DNA from: Capniomyces stellatus
Lineage: Eukaryota; Kickxellomycota; Harpellomycetes; Harpellales; Legeriomycetaceae
Direction of reading: 5' to 3'
Length of the DNA stretch: 64,000 nt
Assembly (NCBI GenBank): GCA_001661515.1
Contig: LUVW01000011.1
Location: 182,833 to 246,832 of the forward strand
Within the stretch, counting starts at the first letter, position 1; each line of letters opens with the position of its first letter. This document shows positions 34,867 through 46,730 of the stretch, in pieces. Made by a program: the position numbers and the translations under genes. Below the pieces are notes generated by a model. The model was not told where the DNA came from and searched no databases. It worked only from the letters and a program-made list of their open reading frames with translations.

Positions 34867-36011
34867 CAATTACTCTGGCTAAAAATGTGTTTTACAACTA
34901 AATCATTTCTAATTTATCATTTTAAGCGAATAATATCTCATACCTTTACTTTTAAACTGACCAGTACAAATTGAAATTAGGTTCTAACTTGCTGTAATTG
35001 GTCAGGCATCTTTTTCTTTATGTAATACTTTTTTTGGTTTAATTTTGTACTTTATTACTAGCCTATTTAGTACTAAGGAATAAAGTCAAAGTCCGGCTGG
35101 TCCCTCTACAATGTGCTTTATTGTATGCGATATTCAGCTGCTTCAAAGCTGGTCAAGTAGATCCGATTTAAAGAAAAGAAGGCGACAAAATCCTACAGAA
35201 TTTCTGGAAATGGGTCCATTGTAAAATATAGTATTAACGTTTATGAATTGCGGTGTAATTAAAATGTAAATGGATATTGAAATGCCAGAAATGGGCTGGA
35301 GATCTCACTTGGTATATAAATAAAAGTGTTCTGGGAATGTCTGGCATTCAAAGTTTTTACCGATGGTTTTGTGCTATTTAGGCGCAATTCGTTTTGATCT
35401 AGTAAATATACCATTGCCATCTTTAAATGAAAACTACACAGACTATGCATCAAGTAGCCCAGTAGCCGAGCAGAAGTAGTTGGGCATGTATTCTCACCGG
35501 TGTGAGTGTTACTGTGGTTATCACACCACTTTGTTTTTCAAGTTAACTAAGACGTCAGACACTATGGCAGTTACTTTGGCTGTAATGTCTACCGCCAATA
35601 CATAATGTCAGCATTAAGTTTGCAATTGAACGAGCTTGAAAGTACTATGAAGCTAATACCCACTGTTAAAATAAATGTTATTCAAACCTAATATTGGAAT
35701 CCTCCCATGCTCACAATAACCTGTGGTAGCAGTATTGTCACGTTGAACAACTTTTAAAAGAAAACACAGCTACAAAATGAAGGTGGTATTGTTGGTATAA
35801 ACTTGGATGATTTATACCAGGGTTTTAAACCGCCGACATTGAAAGCATTTGTGATCAACTAGATCAATGTTTCAAAGATGTTGACTCATCATCTAAAGTG
35901 AATAAATATATATGTTTGTATATTATCTTATTACTATATCAAGTGCTGGTTATTTTTTTTGCATTTTTTATCACCAGCTTAAAAAAGCCAGATGATCGCT
36001 ATTTTAAATGA

Positions 36012-36145
36012 AAAACTAAAAACTAAAACTAAAACTAAAACTAAAACTAATAGCAAAAGTATAAAGCAAAACTAAATACAAATGCAAATGCAAAAGCAAA
36101 AGCAAAAACTAAATGCAAAACCAAACTAAACTAAACTAAACTAAA
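36012..36145. repeat. A/C-rich AAAACT and AAATGC/AAAAGC repeats
   Basis: Four to five perfect copies of an ACTAAA unit (36016-36050) are followed by AAATGC, AAAAGC and ACTAA units to about 36145. The strand has almost no T and forms a strongly purine/A-biased tract. No coding potential. Confidence 0.7.
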
Positions 36146-39100
36146 GTATAAAGCAAACAACAGTACACTCAAATTCGTTAATTTTCGATGCGTGTTGATT
36201 TTGATTAAACGGATTAGACTAGTCTATCAGTTTAATCTCAAGACTAATGCCAACTATAAACACAACAAGTAGCGGACAGATCACTTTAAGGTGTCATAGC
36301 ACAACTAATTTGTCACTTGTTTTTTGCTGACACATTAAAAACTTAATTAATAATGCTGGAGAATGTAAATGTTCCCATTTTAAGAAGGAAGAGCTTTTTT
36401 TAGATTGAAATGGAAGAGCTGGTCAGTGCATTTTTGTTCCGTTTTAAGTTGTTATCATAATTGAAAGATTTCGTTAAATATTTTAACGATGGCGATTTAT
36501 AAAATCAATAAATATCAGTCCAATAAAAGTCATATTAGCTATCTTTAACAAAACGCAGTGGAAAGTATTGTTGTCCAAAAGCTTTGAAATTGGACTGTCA
36601 TATTATTCCTTGACTTTTCCTTTACGAGCTGAATTGTTTGTATTTTTAGAACAAGGTGGGGGGAGACTACTAGTAATGAGGAAATCATTTTCGGATCACT
36701 AAAGTCTTTTACACTCTTTATTCGAAGGTTATTAAGAATTAAGTTTTTGGAATGAAAAAAAAAACGTTTGACAGTTTTGCAGAATTAACTTGTGACCGAA
36801 TTTTAAGTAGCAAAAAAAAAAAAAATAAGAAAAGATAAAAATTACTGAACTTTAATTTGCCCAACAATTTTCAGTTTAAAGAATTCGCTGACGAGAAAAA
36901 AAGTAAAAAGGGTAACAAGGCCTTAAAGATAAAACAAGTATCAAGCCTTGGTAATTCCGATTACGTAACGTCAGGGTTTGATAAGTCTAAGCCATCTCAT
37001 TGACTAAATGCAAAGAGTAAAAAAAATAGAACAAAAAATGGAAAAATAAATTATTTGGATATGAAACATCCCCATGACTTTTGTTTTCAAGCAATCAGAT
37101 AAATGAAAGAGGGCCCCCCTTTGCTAGGATGAGATGGCCACTGGAACTTTTTTCATTTTTATATAACAGTCCTTACTTCCCACTCGATACTTTGAAAACG
37201 GAGGGGAGGGGGGAGGGAGGAGGGGGAAGGGATGGTTTGATAGTAGGGGGAGGGGTGAGAGGAGTGGGGGGAATAGTATAATATACATTTTGGAGAGTGT
37301 GTTTGGCATAGTTCTTGCTTTTCTGTGCATAGTGCGGAATTCCGCCTGAATTTGAATGGCTTGCCTAGACTGAATCTCAATTGGTACACAGCCGTTTAGC
37401 CATTACATTAAAGAACATGTTTACATTTGCGTTCAAAATGAACAAGAATTTAAATATCGAGATTTAATAGGCTTTAATGTAAATTAAGAAAAAATTAATT
37501 TGAGATTTAAAATCAATGTGATTCCGTAGATCGTGCGAGCTGTGTGGATGAAAAACACTGGAAATAAAATTCAAATCTATAAAGGTCTTTCCCCATCCAA
37601 AAGTTTTATTGAACAGATTGGGTTTCCTGGCATAACGTTTCTTTTTGCCTTCTATCGCATTTTTTTTCCTTTATTATACTGGAAAAATAGGGCAAAATGT
37701 TCCTTGGTTCTTGTAAAATAATAAAAAAAAGAAGGCGTCGTGTGTTTTAGCCGACTTACATTGGTTTTTAGCAAAAAAAAATTTTTTTTTTTTTTTTTTT
37801 TTGCAAAGATTTTGGCCTTTGGCTCCAGTTGTTATATAATTTTATTTGCTAAATCCACCTTCAAGCTTTTAAAAGTGAATGTGCTTTGCGCTTTGACTTT
37901 GCAGTTGTTATTTCTTTATGAAAAAAGAGACGGATTGATAAGCAAAAACAACAGGTTATTTTTATATGCAGCTCCTAATTGGCCAAGCTATACTAGAATA
38001 AAATCCTTTCCGTGGCATGTCATATCATTAGCTATTTGTAGGGTGATTTACTTAGCAAGTGGTGTGATACGCCGAAGCTCGTACGTAAATAACTTGTACG
38101 CAACGCAGTTCGGCATCAAAATTTACGTTGGTTAAATCCACGTGAACTTCAAGTGCTGTTATCTTTTTTTTTCTTTTTTTGATTGCTTGGTATTTTTATG
38201 TAATGTGAAGGTGGGTTTTGTTCAAAAAGCCTGGCAGCTCTGGAGTGCATCTAATTTCCGATAAGCACTGACGAATATGTTATGGGAATTAAGCTAGGAA
38301 ATAAAATGCGGACAAAAAGTTCTCGGGCATTGTTGGAGCTTACTCAGACATTTGGAAAGATAAGTTGTTTGCGTATATAACGAGTGTTTTGTATGGATGG
38401 AAAGCACTAGCATTACTAGAGAGGCTTTATCTAAGCAAACGCAGCAATTGATTCACGGAATCCGCGTCAAGATGGCAAGAGTAATTAAAGAGGGACATGA
38501 TTGCAAATTTAGCGAGGTTGTTTCAAACAGTAAGTTTGGGTAATAGGAGTCTATAACCCATTGGGCAAGCGATGGCGATCAAACAAACTTTTTAATCAAA
38601 CTTTAATTCGCAAAATCGGATTTTACTTGGTTTTTTTTCTTTTGTTTCTTTCTTTTGTCACTTTTCTTTCGTTTCTTTTTGAAAATGAACATGAAACATC
38701 CATCAAGCGTGATTGTCTCTTAATTCCATTTTGTTGTGGTTATCAGTTGTGCTTGTTGGTTTCTTGGTCTTTTTGATTATGTATGTATGATTTAATTGGA
38801 ATCGTTCATGGTAATATACCTTTGGCATATGAAAGTAGGGACAAAGTGGTATAATGCGGTTAATGCGGCTGATAAAGAAATAAAAAAAAAAGGTAAAGTG
38901 TAAGGATAATAGTGATAAAAAAAAAGACCAACCAAAAAGTAATTAATTGATATGATGGCTTTTAGCAAAGGTAAAAAAAAGAAAAAATTACAGAGATGAT
39001 AAAAAAGCCAACCAAATAGTCAATTATGGGAGTAATGAACATGATTGTTTTAGTCTAAAACGTCACAATGCGCCAATTATGTAATTGAGAATCCAGTGGC

Positions 39101-39407
39101 CAATAAATCTTGTAGTGTATAGTTGTCATTTTTAACAGGATAATTAAATACAAGAGCATTAATCAAGACATTAAAAACGAATAGTGGTCTAAGCTATTTA
39201 CTGAGTAGTTTTATAAAGCTGCCTCATGTTATCCGAGCTGCAATATGTTTTATTGAAGAACATTATTGTTGTCAATTGTAACGAAAACAAAACAAGGAAA
39301 AGGTAACCTAGGATTTTCGTTTATGAGGTCAGTCGAACAAAATATTTAGTTAGGCTTTTCTTTACTTTCAACATAATCAAAAGAAAATATTGTATCCCAA
39401 CCACAAT

Positions 39408-39417
39408 TATATAAATA
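39408..39417 (+). promoter_or_regulatory. TATA-like element upstream of PCK1
   Basis: TATATAAATA lies about 310 bases upstream of the PCK1 start codon and is the best TATA-like element in the promoter. With this placement the leader would be long (roughly 200-280 bases). Gluconeogenic genes are typically strongly regulated, which suits a TATA promoter, but the assignment rests on motif only. Confidence 0.35.
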
Positions 39418-39727
39418 GTCCACAATTTCAGCGAAAAACAAAAGGATCGATATTAAAAAACCTTTTTTAATACAAGTTTGTTTTAGTTTTGTATATTTTA
39501 TTCAGTAAAGTTTTATTTGACCTTTACATATCTAAACACTACCCTTTCAGTACACTTTGTGTTTTATTTGATTTACTTAAAAAAGAGGAAAAATCAGTCT
39601 TGGACATTATCCGTTTCTTAACATCTCAAACACAACACGCAGTTTACCACAAGAATAACTTTTTCTTATACCAATAGACCCATAAGCAAAACAAAAAAAG
39701 ATATCTAGCAATCAGACCATATAAAGA

Positions 39728-41347
39728 ATGTTTTACGGAATAGTTGATGATACAGTTGAGCAAACCTTCAAAAACGAAGGAATTGACTTTGACAATATTA
39801 ACGTCAGAAACAATTTGCCTGTTTCGCAGCTCTATGAAGAAGCTCTAAAGTATGAAAGAGATACATGCATTTCCAGCGCTGGGGCCTTGGTTACTCGTTC
39901 AGGAAAGAAGACTGGTCGTTCTCCAAAAGACAAGAGGATAGTTGAAGAATCAACTACCGTTGATGAGGTCTGGTGGGGACCAGTAAACACCAAGCTCTCT
40001 GAACACTCATTTGATATCAACCACGAGCGTGCTGTTGACTACCTGAACACACGCGAGCGTCTTTACGTTGTTGATGGGTATGCAGGATGGGATCCAAAGT
40101 ACAGATTGAAGATCCGAGTTGTCTGTGCCCGTCCGTACCACGCACTTTTCATGCGCAACATGTTGATTAGACCAACACAGGATGAAATTGAGCACTTTGG
40201 AGAGCCAGACTTTACAATTCTCAATGCCGGGCAATTCCCAGCCAACAGATACACAGCGGGTATGGGAACAGAAACGTCGGTTGTTCTGAGTTTCCAGAAA
40301 CGCCAAATGGTGATTTTGGGTACCGAGTATGCAGGAGAAATGAAGAAGGGAATCTTCACAGTTATGCACTACTACATGCCAAAAGCAGGAGTTCTCTCGC
40401 TTCACTCGTCATTGAATGTCGGAACCGATCCAAGTGACGTTACAATCTTCTTTGGTCTCTCAGGAACAGGAAAAACAACATTGTCAGCAGATCCAAAGCG
40501 TTTCCTGGTAGGAGATGATGAGCACTGTTGGTCAGATGATGGTACCTTCAACATTGAGGGAGGATGCTATGCCAAAGCCATCAATCTGTCCGAGTCCAAG
40601 GAACCAGATATTTTCAACGCCATCAGATTCGGAACAGTTTTGGAAAACGTTTCCCTTGACCCGCTCAGCCGTCTTGTAGATTACGACGCTGGTGACATCA
40701 CTGAAAACACCCGTGCCTCATACCCAATCGAGTTTATTCCAAACGCCAAGATCCCATGTGTTGCAGGCCATCCAAAGAACATTGTACTGCTTACTTGCGA
40801 CGCCTTTGGTGTGTTGCCTCCAGTGTCCAAGCTCACAACCGCCCAAGCCATGTATCACTTCATTTCCGGGTACACCGCCAAGGTTGCTGGTACCGAAGAA
40901 GGTGTCACCGAGCCAGAGGCCACATTCTCCGCCTGCTTTGGACAACCCTTCCTTGTTTGGCACCCAGTCAAGTACGCTACTATGCTTGCTGAAAAGATGG
41001 AACACCACAAGGTCAATGTCTGGCTTGTAAACACTGGTTGGAACGGTGGCAAGTACGGTGTAGGTGCTCGTATCAGTCTCAAGTACTCCCGTGCAATCAT
41101 CGATGCTATCCACTCTGGCGAGCTCGAACGCGCCGAATACTCCCAATCCCCAGTATTCAACTTGGCTGTACCAAAGACATGCACTGGCGTTCCCTCAGAA
41201 GTTCTGGATCCACAAGTCTCGTGGAAATCTGAGTCTGGTGACTACCTAGAAAGCGTCAGATCTTTGGCATCTCTCTTCATTAATAACTTCAAGACTTTTG
41301 AAGACCAAGCCACTCAAGACATCTTGGACTCTGCACCAAAGCTGTAA
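39728..41347 (+). CDS. PCK1: ATP-dependent phosphoenolpyruvate carboxykinase
   Basis: Converts oxaloacetate plus ATP to phosphoenolpyruvate, CO2 and ADP; first committed step of gluconeogenesis in the cytosol. Intronless, 539 residues, close to yeast Pck1 (549). Seen: [12 protein letters not shown] near the N-terminus, [24 protein letters not shown] with the metal-binding Lys, the kinase-1a P-loop GLSGTGKTT at about residues 242-250, [13 protein letters not shown] with metal-ligand Asp residues, and the [16 protein letters not shown]-terminal block. This is the ATP-specific family used by fungi, plants and bacteria, not the GTP enzyme of animals. Codon use is noticeably richer in G/C-ending codons than in neighbouring genes, in keeping with high expression. 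Start is the first ATG of the frame. Confidence 0.97.
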   Translation: MFYGIVDDTVEQTFKNEGIDFDNINVRNNLPVSQLYEEALKYERDTCISSAGALVTRSGKKTGRSPKDKRIVEESTTVDEVWWGPVNTKLSEHSFDINHERAVDYLNTRERLYVVDGYAGWDPKYRLKIRVVCARPYHALFMRNMLIRPTQDEIEHFGEPDFTILNAGQFPANRYTAGMGTETSVVLSFQKRQMVILGTEYAGEMKKGIFTVMHYYMPKAGVLSLHSSLNVGTDPSDVTIFFGLSGTGKTTLSADPKRFLVGDDEHCWSDDGTFNIEGGCYAKAINLSESKEPDIFNAIRFGTVLENVSLDPLSRLVDYDAGDITENTRASYPIEFIPNAKIPCVAGHPKNIVLLTCDAFGVLPPVSKLTTAQAMYHFISGYTAKVAGTEEGVTEPEATFSACFGQPFLVWHPVKYATMLAEKMEHHKVNVWLVNTGWNGGKYGVGARISLKYSRAIIDAIHSGELERAEYSQSPVFNLAVPKTCTGVPSEVLDPQVSWKSESGDYLESVRSLASLFINNFKTFEDQATQDILDSAPKL

Positions 41348-42255
41348 ATTTAAATCTAGCATTCACTTTTGTTTTTCTTGCTTTGTTTTTGTTTTAATTC
41401 TATCTCAATACATTTTACAACTAAAATTTCATTTGACACCATTTTTTAATACAACTATTATTAATAAATGATAAAAACATCCCCCCACCAAGCTTTTATC
41501 TTCAATACAAAACAAGTCGGGTGTTGGCTAATAGAGTCATTTAACATATCAAAATAGCACAGTGTTTTATAGTATTTTTATGGTATTGTTTAATATTTTA
41601 TGTTTTGTTGTTGATTTTGTTACCAATAAACCACATAAATAAAAAAATAAATAAAATAAATACAATATTGCCAGATTTTGTACTTGGGAGAAAGGTCTTA
41701 ATCTCAGTTAGTTGGTTTCGATATAAACGTTTTTTCTTGCTTGGTGAAAGCGGCTCGTGTTTTACTTTATTCGCAACGTCAAAAAGCCGAAGTCTTTTAT
41801 GGCAATAGTACAACATAAAATACGCATTTACATAATTCAAATCAATATTGGCTCGCATTCCATCAACAATCCTTATCATTAACTAAAAAACGACAATTCG
41901 TTTAGTACGAAGAAAAAAAAAGATAGGACAACCACAAGTTTCATGTTTTTTTTTAAACTTATTTTATATAATATTTGATCTCGAGTTTTTCTTTCACTCT
42001 GCTTTGATTAGCCCCATCCATTTTTTGCTACCTCGCCTTGAACCAAAAAAAAGATCCAAGGTTTAGTATTTAATGATTGTTGGGGGGGCGTCTTTCAAAG
42101 GAAAAGAAACATCTACTTGCTTATTTCTTGCCTGGCATTTATCGGTCTGTTAGCATCATAATATATATATATATATATATAAACCAACATCAGTGGGTTC
42201 TTTAAGAGCATTCTTATATATAATTTGGCTTTAATATAGCTTGTTTGTAACAATA
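41348..42255. other. Intergenic, PCK1 3' flank and dioxygenase promoter
   Basis: About 900 AT-rich bases. It holds an (AT)n run at 42161-42181, followed closely by TATATATAAACC, about 70 bases upstream of the dioxygenase start codon. That could double as a TATA element. No gene recognised; open frames near 41600-41880 are composition-driven. Confidence 0.45.
42161..42181. repeat. (AT)n microsatellite, possible TATA region
   Basis: About ten AT dinucleotides ending in TATAAACC, 75 bases upstream of the dioxygenase ATG. The position is compatible with a TATA-box role; that is inference only. Confidence 0.8.
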
Positions 42256-43889
42256 ATGTTGAGAGGTAGCAGAATATTCACAAAAGCCACCAAGCCTTCC
42301 AGGGCGCTGTACACTAAACCTGTGGTTTCAGGATTCAACCTCAATTGTCTGGCGACAGGTGCTAGAGGTACAGCACCTGCCTCCAAACTGTATTCTTCTA
42401 AAGTAAATCTAGTGGTGGATTTGCCTCAAAACACTTCAAATTCAAACACCCTAGACATCATGCAGAGCTTTGGCCAAAACCCCAATTTGGCTATTCCCAA
42501 TCTATATATTTCAAAGGACGAAATTGAGATATTTTTTCCAAACAGAAACAAGAGCAGAGTTTTCCCCCTTTTGTGGCTTAGGGACCATTGCCGTTGCGTA
42601 AACTGCATTCATCCAACCAATAGACAGAAACTCCACACCATTGGCGAAATCAATCCAAATGTTTCCTTGTTAAACGTAGAACTAACCCATAATAGCAAAG
42701 CGAATGACTTTGAATTGCAAATCGTCTGGAACGGAACAGGAATAAAAAACACCAAAACAGAAAACAACAAACCGCACACCAGCAGTTTTCCTCTGTCGTG
42801 GTTAGACAAGAACAGTCCTTTCAAAGATGAGTTTGACACTCAGCAATCTTCTGACGTTTTAGAAAAGGTATATTGGAGAGGTGAGGACTATTCCAAGGTC
42901 CACAAGTTTATCGACTACAATGACTACATGGACGGGTCCAATGTCGGCTTTAAAGAGGCGCTGGGAAGCCTTGCAAAATATGGCCTGGCTTTTATCAAGA
43001 ACATCCCCAAAAGTCACGACTCAGTAGTCAGAATAGCCGAAAGGATTGGCCCCATATTCGAAACGTTTTATGGAAAATCTTGGGACGTACGAAGTGTCCC
43101 TGATTCAAAAAACATAGCATACACGGACCTGTTCTTGGGGCAGCACATGGACTTGTGGTAACTAATTTAATAGTATATAATATAGTTGAAGGGGGGGGGG
43201 GGGTGGTATTTATTATGTTTACAGCAAAGCTGTTGTTTTTTGTTGCCATTGTAATTATAGCAGTTGTGTTTTTACAGCCAGACTTACGAAAGAAAAAAAA
43301 ATAAACAACAAAAGAAAAAAAAAAGGAAAAAAAAAAGTGAAACTCAATTGCATTTCCTTTCTAAAATAGCTACTTTGAAAGTCCTCCTGGGATCCAGCTC
43401 CTGCACTGCCTCGAAAACAACGTCGAAGGAGGAGAGAACATGTTTGTAGATTCGCACTACGCAGCGGCAGAGTTTTGTCGTCGATACCCCGAAGAGGCAA
43501 ACATTCTGGAACAGGTTCCAGTTACTTTCCACTACGACCACGAAGACACTTATATGTACCACAAACACAGAACCATAGAGCGCGACCAATTTGGAAGGAT
43601 TTCTGCTGTCCACTACTCGCCCCAGTTCCAGGGACCAACTGAGTTTGCCAACCCAAGCCTTGTTAAACCTTTCTATGATGCGTTTTCTAAATTCGAGTCA
43701 ATTGTGAAGGACCCAAAAATTGAGTTCACTCTAAAATTGAAGGACGGGCAGTGTGTTATTTTCACCAACAGAAGAGCCTTACATTCAAGAGGAGCTTTTG
43801 ACTCGCATTCCGGAGTTAGGCACTACAAAGGCACTTATGTCAGTATAGACGAGTTCTACAACAAGTTGCGAATCCTAAGGCCTGAATAA
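42256..43889 (+). CDS. Fe(II)/2-oxoglutarate dioxygenase of the gamma-butyrobetaine/trimethyllysine family
   Basis: Carnitine-biosynthesis enzyme: hydroxylates gamma-butyrobetaine (or N6-trimethyllysine) using 2-oxoglutarate, O2 and Fe(II). Two exons, 42256-43157 and 43370-43889, give 473 residues; the 212-nt intron splits a Cys codon right after the HMD motif. The first about 40 residues are basic and Ser/Thr/Ala-rich, suggesting mitochondrial import. The N-terminal zinc-binding domain typical of the family is visible as PLLWLRDHCRCVNCIHP. The Fe-binding HxD is in GQHMDLCYFESPPG (His about 296, Asp about 298). The distal His is in RRALHSRGAF (about 440), followed by the 2-oxoglutarate-binding Arg region. 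IQLLHCLENNVEGGEN and KLRILRPE at the C-terminus look more like butyrobetaine than trimethyllysine dioxygenases, but substrate cannot be fixed from sequence. Confidence 0.85.
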
Positions 43890-44144
43890 TATTGCCCAAA
43901 GCTGTGTTTATAGCTCGTTTTTTTATTTTTTTATATATCTTTTTATTTTGGAATTTATTTACTTTTATTTTTTACTTTGCGCCCAGATTACACTCAATTG
44001 CTCTTATCATCCATGATTATATAAATACTCAAATTTGTTCAATAAGTTAAAAGAAAATGGAAGTGCAACATATAAAAAACAAAAACGCATATTCTCTGGG
44101 TTTACTTTTCTAAATATAAAAAAATAGCAAAATAAAAAAAAGAG

Positions 44145-44216
44145 AGGTCGTGCCGAGAATCGAACTCGGATCGCAAGATTCAGAGTCTTAAGTGCTAACC
44201 ATTACACCACACAACC
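44145..44216 (-). tRNA. tRNA-Gln (anticodon CTG)
   Basis: 72-nt gene on the minus strand. The acceptor stem GGTTGTG pairs with CACGACC (one G-U). D-arm contains GTGTAATGGTTAGCAC. The anticodon loop CTCTGAA gives anticodon CTG, and the T-arm has the B-box TTCGATTC. No intron. It lies 9 bases downstream of the tRNA-Val gene on the same strand. Confidence 0.93.
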
Positions 44217-44225
44217 ACAAATTCA

Positions 44226-44299
44226 TGATTCCTGCCGGACTCGAACCGGCGACCGTCTGTGTGTTAGACAGACGTGATAACCATCTACACCAAGGAATC
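44226..44299 (-). tRNA. tRNA-Val (anticodon AAC)
   Basis: 74-nt gene on the minus strand. The acceptor stem GATTCCT pairs perfectly with AGGAATC, with discriminator A. The A-box region reads TGGTGTAGATGG, the anticodon stem-loop TCTGTCTAACACACAGA gives anticodon AAC, and the B-box is GGTTCGAGTCC. No intron. It forms a tight tandem pair with tRNA-Gln. Confidence 0.94.
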
Positions 44300-44774
44300 A
44301 CATTTTTTTTTAGTAAATCTAGGAATCATATCCTCAGTTTTATCTTTCAACTAATCCAGAATTAACAACGCCAGCTTGTTTCAAAGATTATAATGCCTTT
44401 TATTATTATTAGATTTAGTAGTTAAAAGATCCCTTGTAACAAAGTGCCTGTTTATCTGGTAGCCTACTAGCATATAATCGATTAAAACTTTTAAATCCAA
44501 AAGACTTTTCTTTTTGAAAGTCAATGTGCTGGATTGAACATTACTGGCCGACATCGAAATCGATATTTTGAAAATAAACTTTTTTTTTCTTCTTTTTAAT
44601 TGTTAAAGCGAACCATTTTTTTTTCTTGATTAGAAACTTGCAACATATTTTTTGCGCGTTTAGTTATCATTTAGCATCCAACTTGGCCTGTATACCTTCT
44701 TTTTAGCAGCCAAAAGTACAAAGAGGAAAAAAGGGGTCCGATTGAGAACAATCAAACAGACAACTATACTCGAT
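44300..44774. other. Intergenic between tRNA pair and PTH
   Basis: AT-rich with T runs near 44303-44311 and 44579-44590. It supplies upstream flanks for both the tRNA genes (minus) and the peptidyl-tRNA hydrolase gene (plus). Nothing further recognised. Confidence 0.45.
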
Positions 44775-46133
44775 ATGAGCAGCGTCAGAAAGATATTGGT
44801 ATGTGGTATTATGGCTTCTAAAAACAACAAATTACTTTATGTTCACAATTTACAAAACAAAAAAAAACGGTTAATAAAAATAGAGTTTGTAATGACACAA
44901 CAAAAGTAAAATATAATCTAAATTTAAGATGGGTTTCAACTTGATTTGGTAAATAGATTGTAGGATTGGGAAATCCAAACTCGAACCAGACCCGCCATAA
45001 TGTTGGAATGCTTGCAACGATTGGATTATCAAAGTGTCTTGGTTTTACTTGGAGCAATTCAAAAGAATTCAATGCCGACGTCGCCCGCGGTACATACACG
45101 ACACACATTCTGTTTGAAAAAAACGGCAAAGTCATGCTCTCAGACAGGAGAAGAGAGTTTGAAATAAAGCTAAAGAACCACTATATCAAACAACTGAATT
45201 TTGAAAACCAACAAGAATTAATAGCAAACCAAGAGTTAATCCACACCAAAGACATTATCTCCCACCAAGGAGTTGTACTTCCAAAAGGAATGATATGTAG
45301 AACCGTGACATACGAAATCAATATCATAAATCCCAAATTCTACATGAACGAAAATGGAAAGTCGGTGGTTAAAGCAAGTAAGTCAATGATGTATCAAATC
45401 ACTATGATAAGTCTTGGCTTGTTGGACTATATTTTTTTTCCACCTGGATACGACTTTTAGTGTGTGACATTTATTATTATTATTTTGGGGTTTGTTGGCG
45501 CAAAGCATTGAATACACTGGTTTACGGTTTTTGTATATACATATATCCATTAGTGAAAACGCTAAAGATTCCGTCAAAATCGATTGTCGTATTCCACGAC
45601 GATATGGAGCGTGATTTTGGCAAAATTTCATACAAGGTTGGAGGAAGTCCATCGTAAGTAGTTGTTTTGACTTGTTTTATTTTGTTTTGACTTGTTTTGT
45701 TTTGAATTGTTTGACGTGGTGTACGATTTCAATGAATTGTTACAAACAACCAATATGCGCACTACAATATTTACTAAAGCTGATTGTAATTGCGCTTTTG
45801 CGACTAGGGGCCACAATGGTTTAAAATCCGTAATTAGTTGTATTGGAACACAGGTATAAGCATACACCACTATTCATCCATATTTAGATTGGAACGGCGC
45901 TAAAAGCAGAAAGTATTGACAGAGAGCTTTCAATGTAATAGAACTTTGATAGATGGAGAATTGGAATTGGAAGACCAAGAGGAGATGGCAAGTCCAACGA
46001 CGCTGTAACCAAGCATGTTTTGGGAAGAGTAAACAACATGGAGCAAGCTGAACTCGAACGGTCTATAGATTTTATACTAAATAAATGGGAGGACACCATA
46101 ATACATAGCAGAGAGGCTGCATTATCCGCATAG
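44775..46133 (+). CDS. PTH1: Peptidyl-tRNA hydrolase (bacterial-type Pth family)
   Basis: Cleaves peptidyl-tRNA released from ribosomes so the tRNA can be recycled; in fungi this family is usually mitochondrial. Five exons: 44775-44798, 44957-45377, 45554-45653, 45808-45853 and 45942-46133, giving 260 residues with consistent phases. Catalytic residues are visible: Asn14 in GLGNP, His22 in TRHNVGM and Asp164 in FHDDM. Other family blocks: PKFYMNENGKSV, GGSPSGHNGLKSVISCIGT, and RIGIGRPRG near the C-terminus. Between RHNVGM and PKFYMN the protein carries an insertion of roughly 50 charged residues compared with the bacterial enzyme. Exon 1 encodes only MSSVRKIL. No obvious presequence, so localisation is uncertain. 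Convergent with ARL8. Confidence 0.92.
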
Positions 46134-46730
46134 CCTCTAAAGCTTAATTCCCTGTAACCTGCCACCTGTGCTTACGATGTCTACCTTCATGAAGCTGTCA
46201 GCATCGAAAACAAGTGGCAAGTAGCCACCAGTCACAATGTCAGTATATTCACTGGCGAATAAGCGTTATACAACATACCCAGCCAGTTTGAATGACGCTG
46301 GTGTTTGTCCGTATCCTACGCAGACCGTTGGTTGTGTAAAAACATTCCGCTACTTTCTACCAATACAGGAAACCAAATGCGGTTGCTCTTTTAATTTAAT
46401 CCAATACACGTGACTGCTTGGATCCTTCGTTTGTACTACATGATACAATGCTTTTAATTCACAGACAATTAAATTGTATTTAAACATTCTAAAGGCCCAC
46501 TACCAACTTGCATACTTGATCAGTTGAAAAAAAAAAAGGTTAAATTCAAACGCAACGTAACGTAAAAGTAAAATAAATAAAGGTAGTAGTATATAAAGTA
46601 ATAATAGGGATAATACGAAAACTGATGATATAAGTAGAAACGGAATAAAAATATATATATTTGGGCTGATATCTAATATAAAAAAAAGCATAAATAAACA
46701 GAAGTAAAGAGTGGGTTTGGTCAGCATTGC
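46134..46730. other. Convergent 3' intergenic region of PTH and ARL8
   Basis: About 600 bases between two stop codons of converging genes. AT-rich, with an A run near 46527-46540 and several AATAAA-like hexamers around 46570-46700. No gene recognised. Confidence 0.45.

Larger units (their letters stand above)
34329..39727. other. Gene-poor 5.4 kb interval
   Basis: The longest interval without a supported gene. It contains poly-T/poly-A-rich flanks upstream of NOG1 (34610-34870, with N at 34763), a TTTTGAA repeat (34838-34866), an inverted repeat near 35499-35527, and an A/C-rich tract at 36012-36145. It also has a G-rich patch (37200-37275) and a T run (37780-37802). A splice-compatible open segment at 38397-38529 might be an orphan exon. 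The last few hundred bases are the PCK1 promoter. No domain was recognised in any frame. Confidence 0.4.

Noticed and set aside
37081..37389. Short frames rich in Gly/Arg on one strand and Pro/Ser on the other
   Set aside because: Produced by a G-rich patch (37200-37275); no motif.
41605..41879. Overlapping 67- and 93-codon frames on opposite strands
   Set aside because: Neither has recognisable sequence features, and both flank A/T runs.
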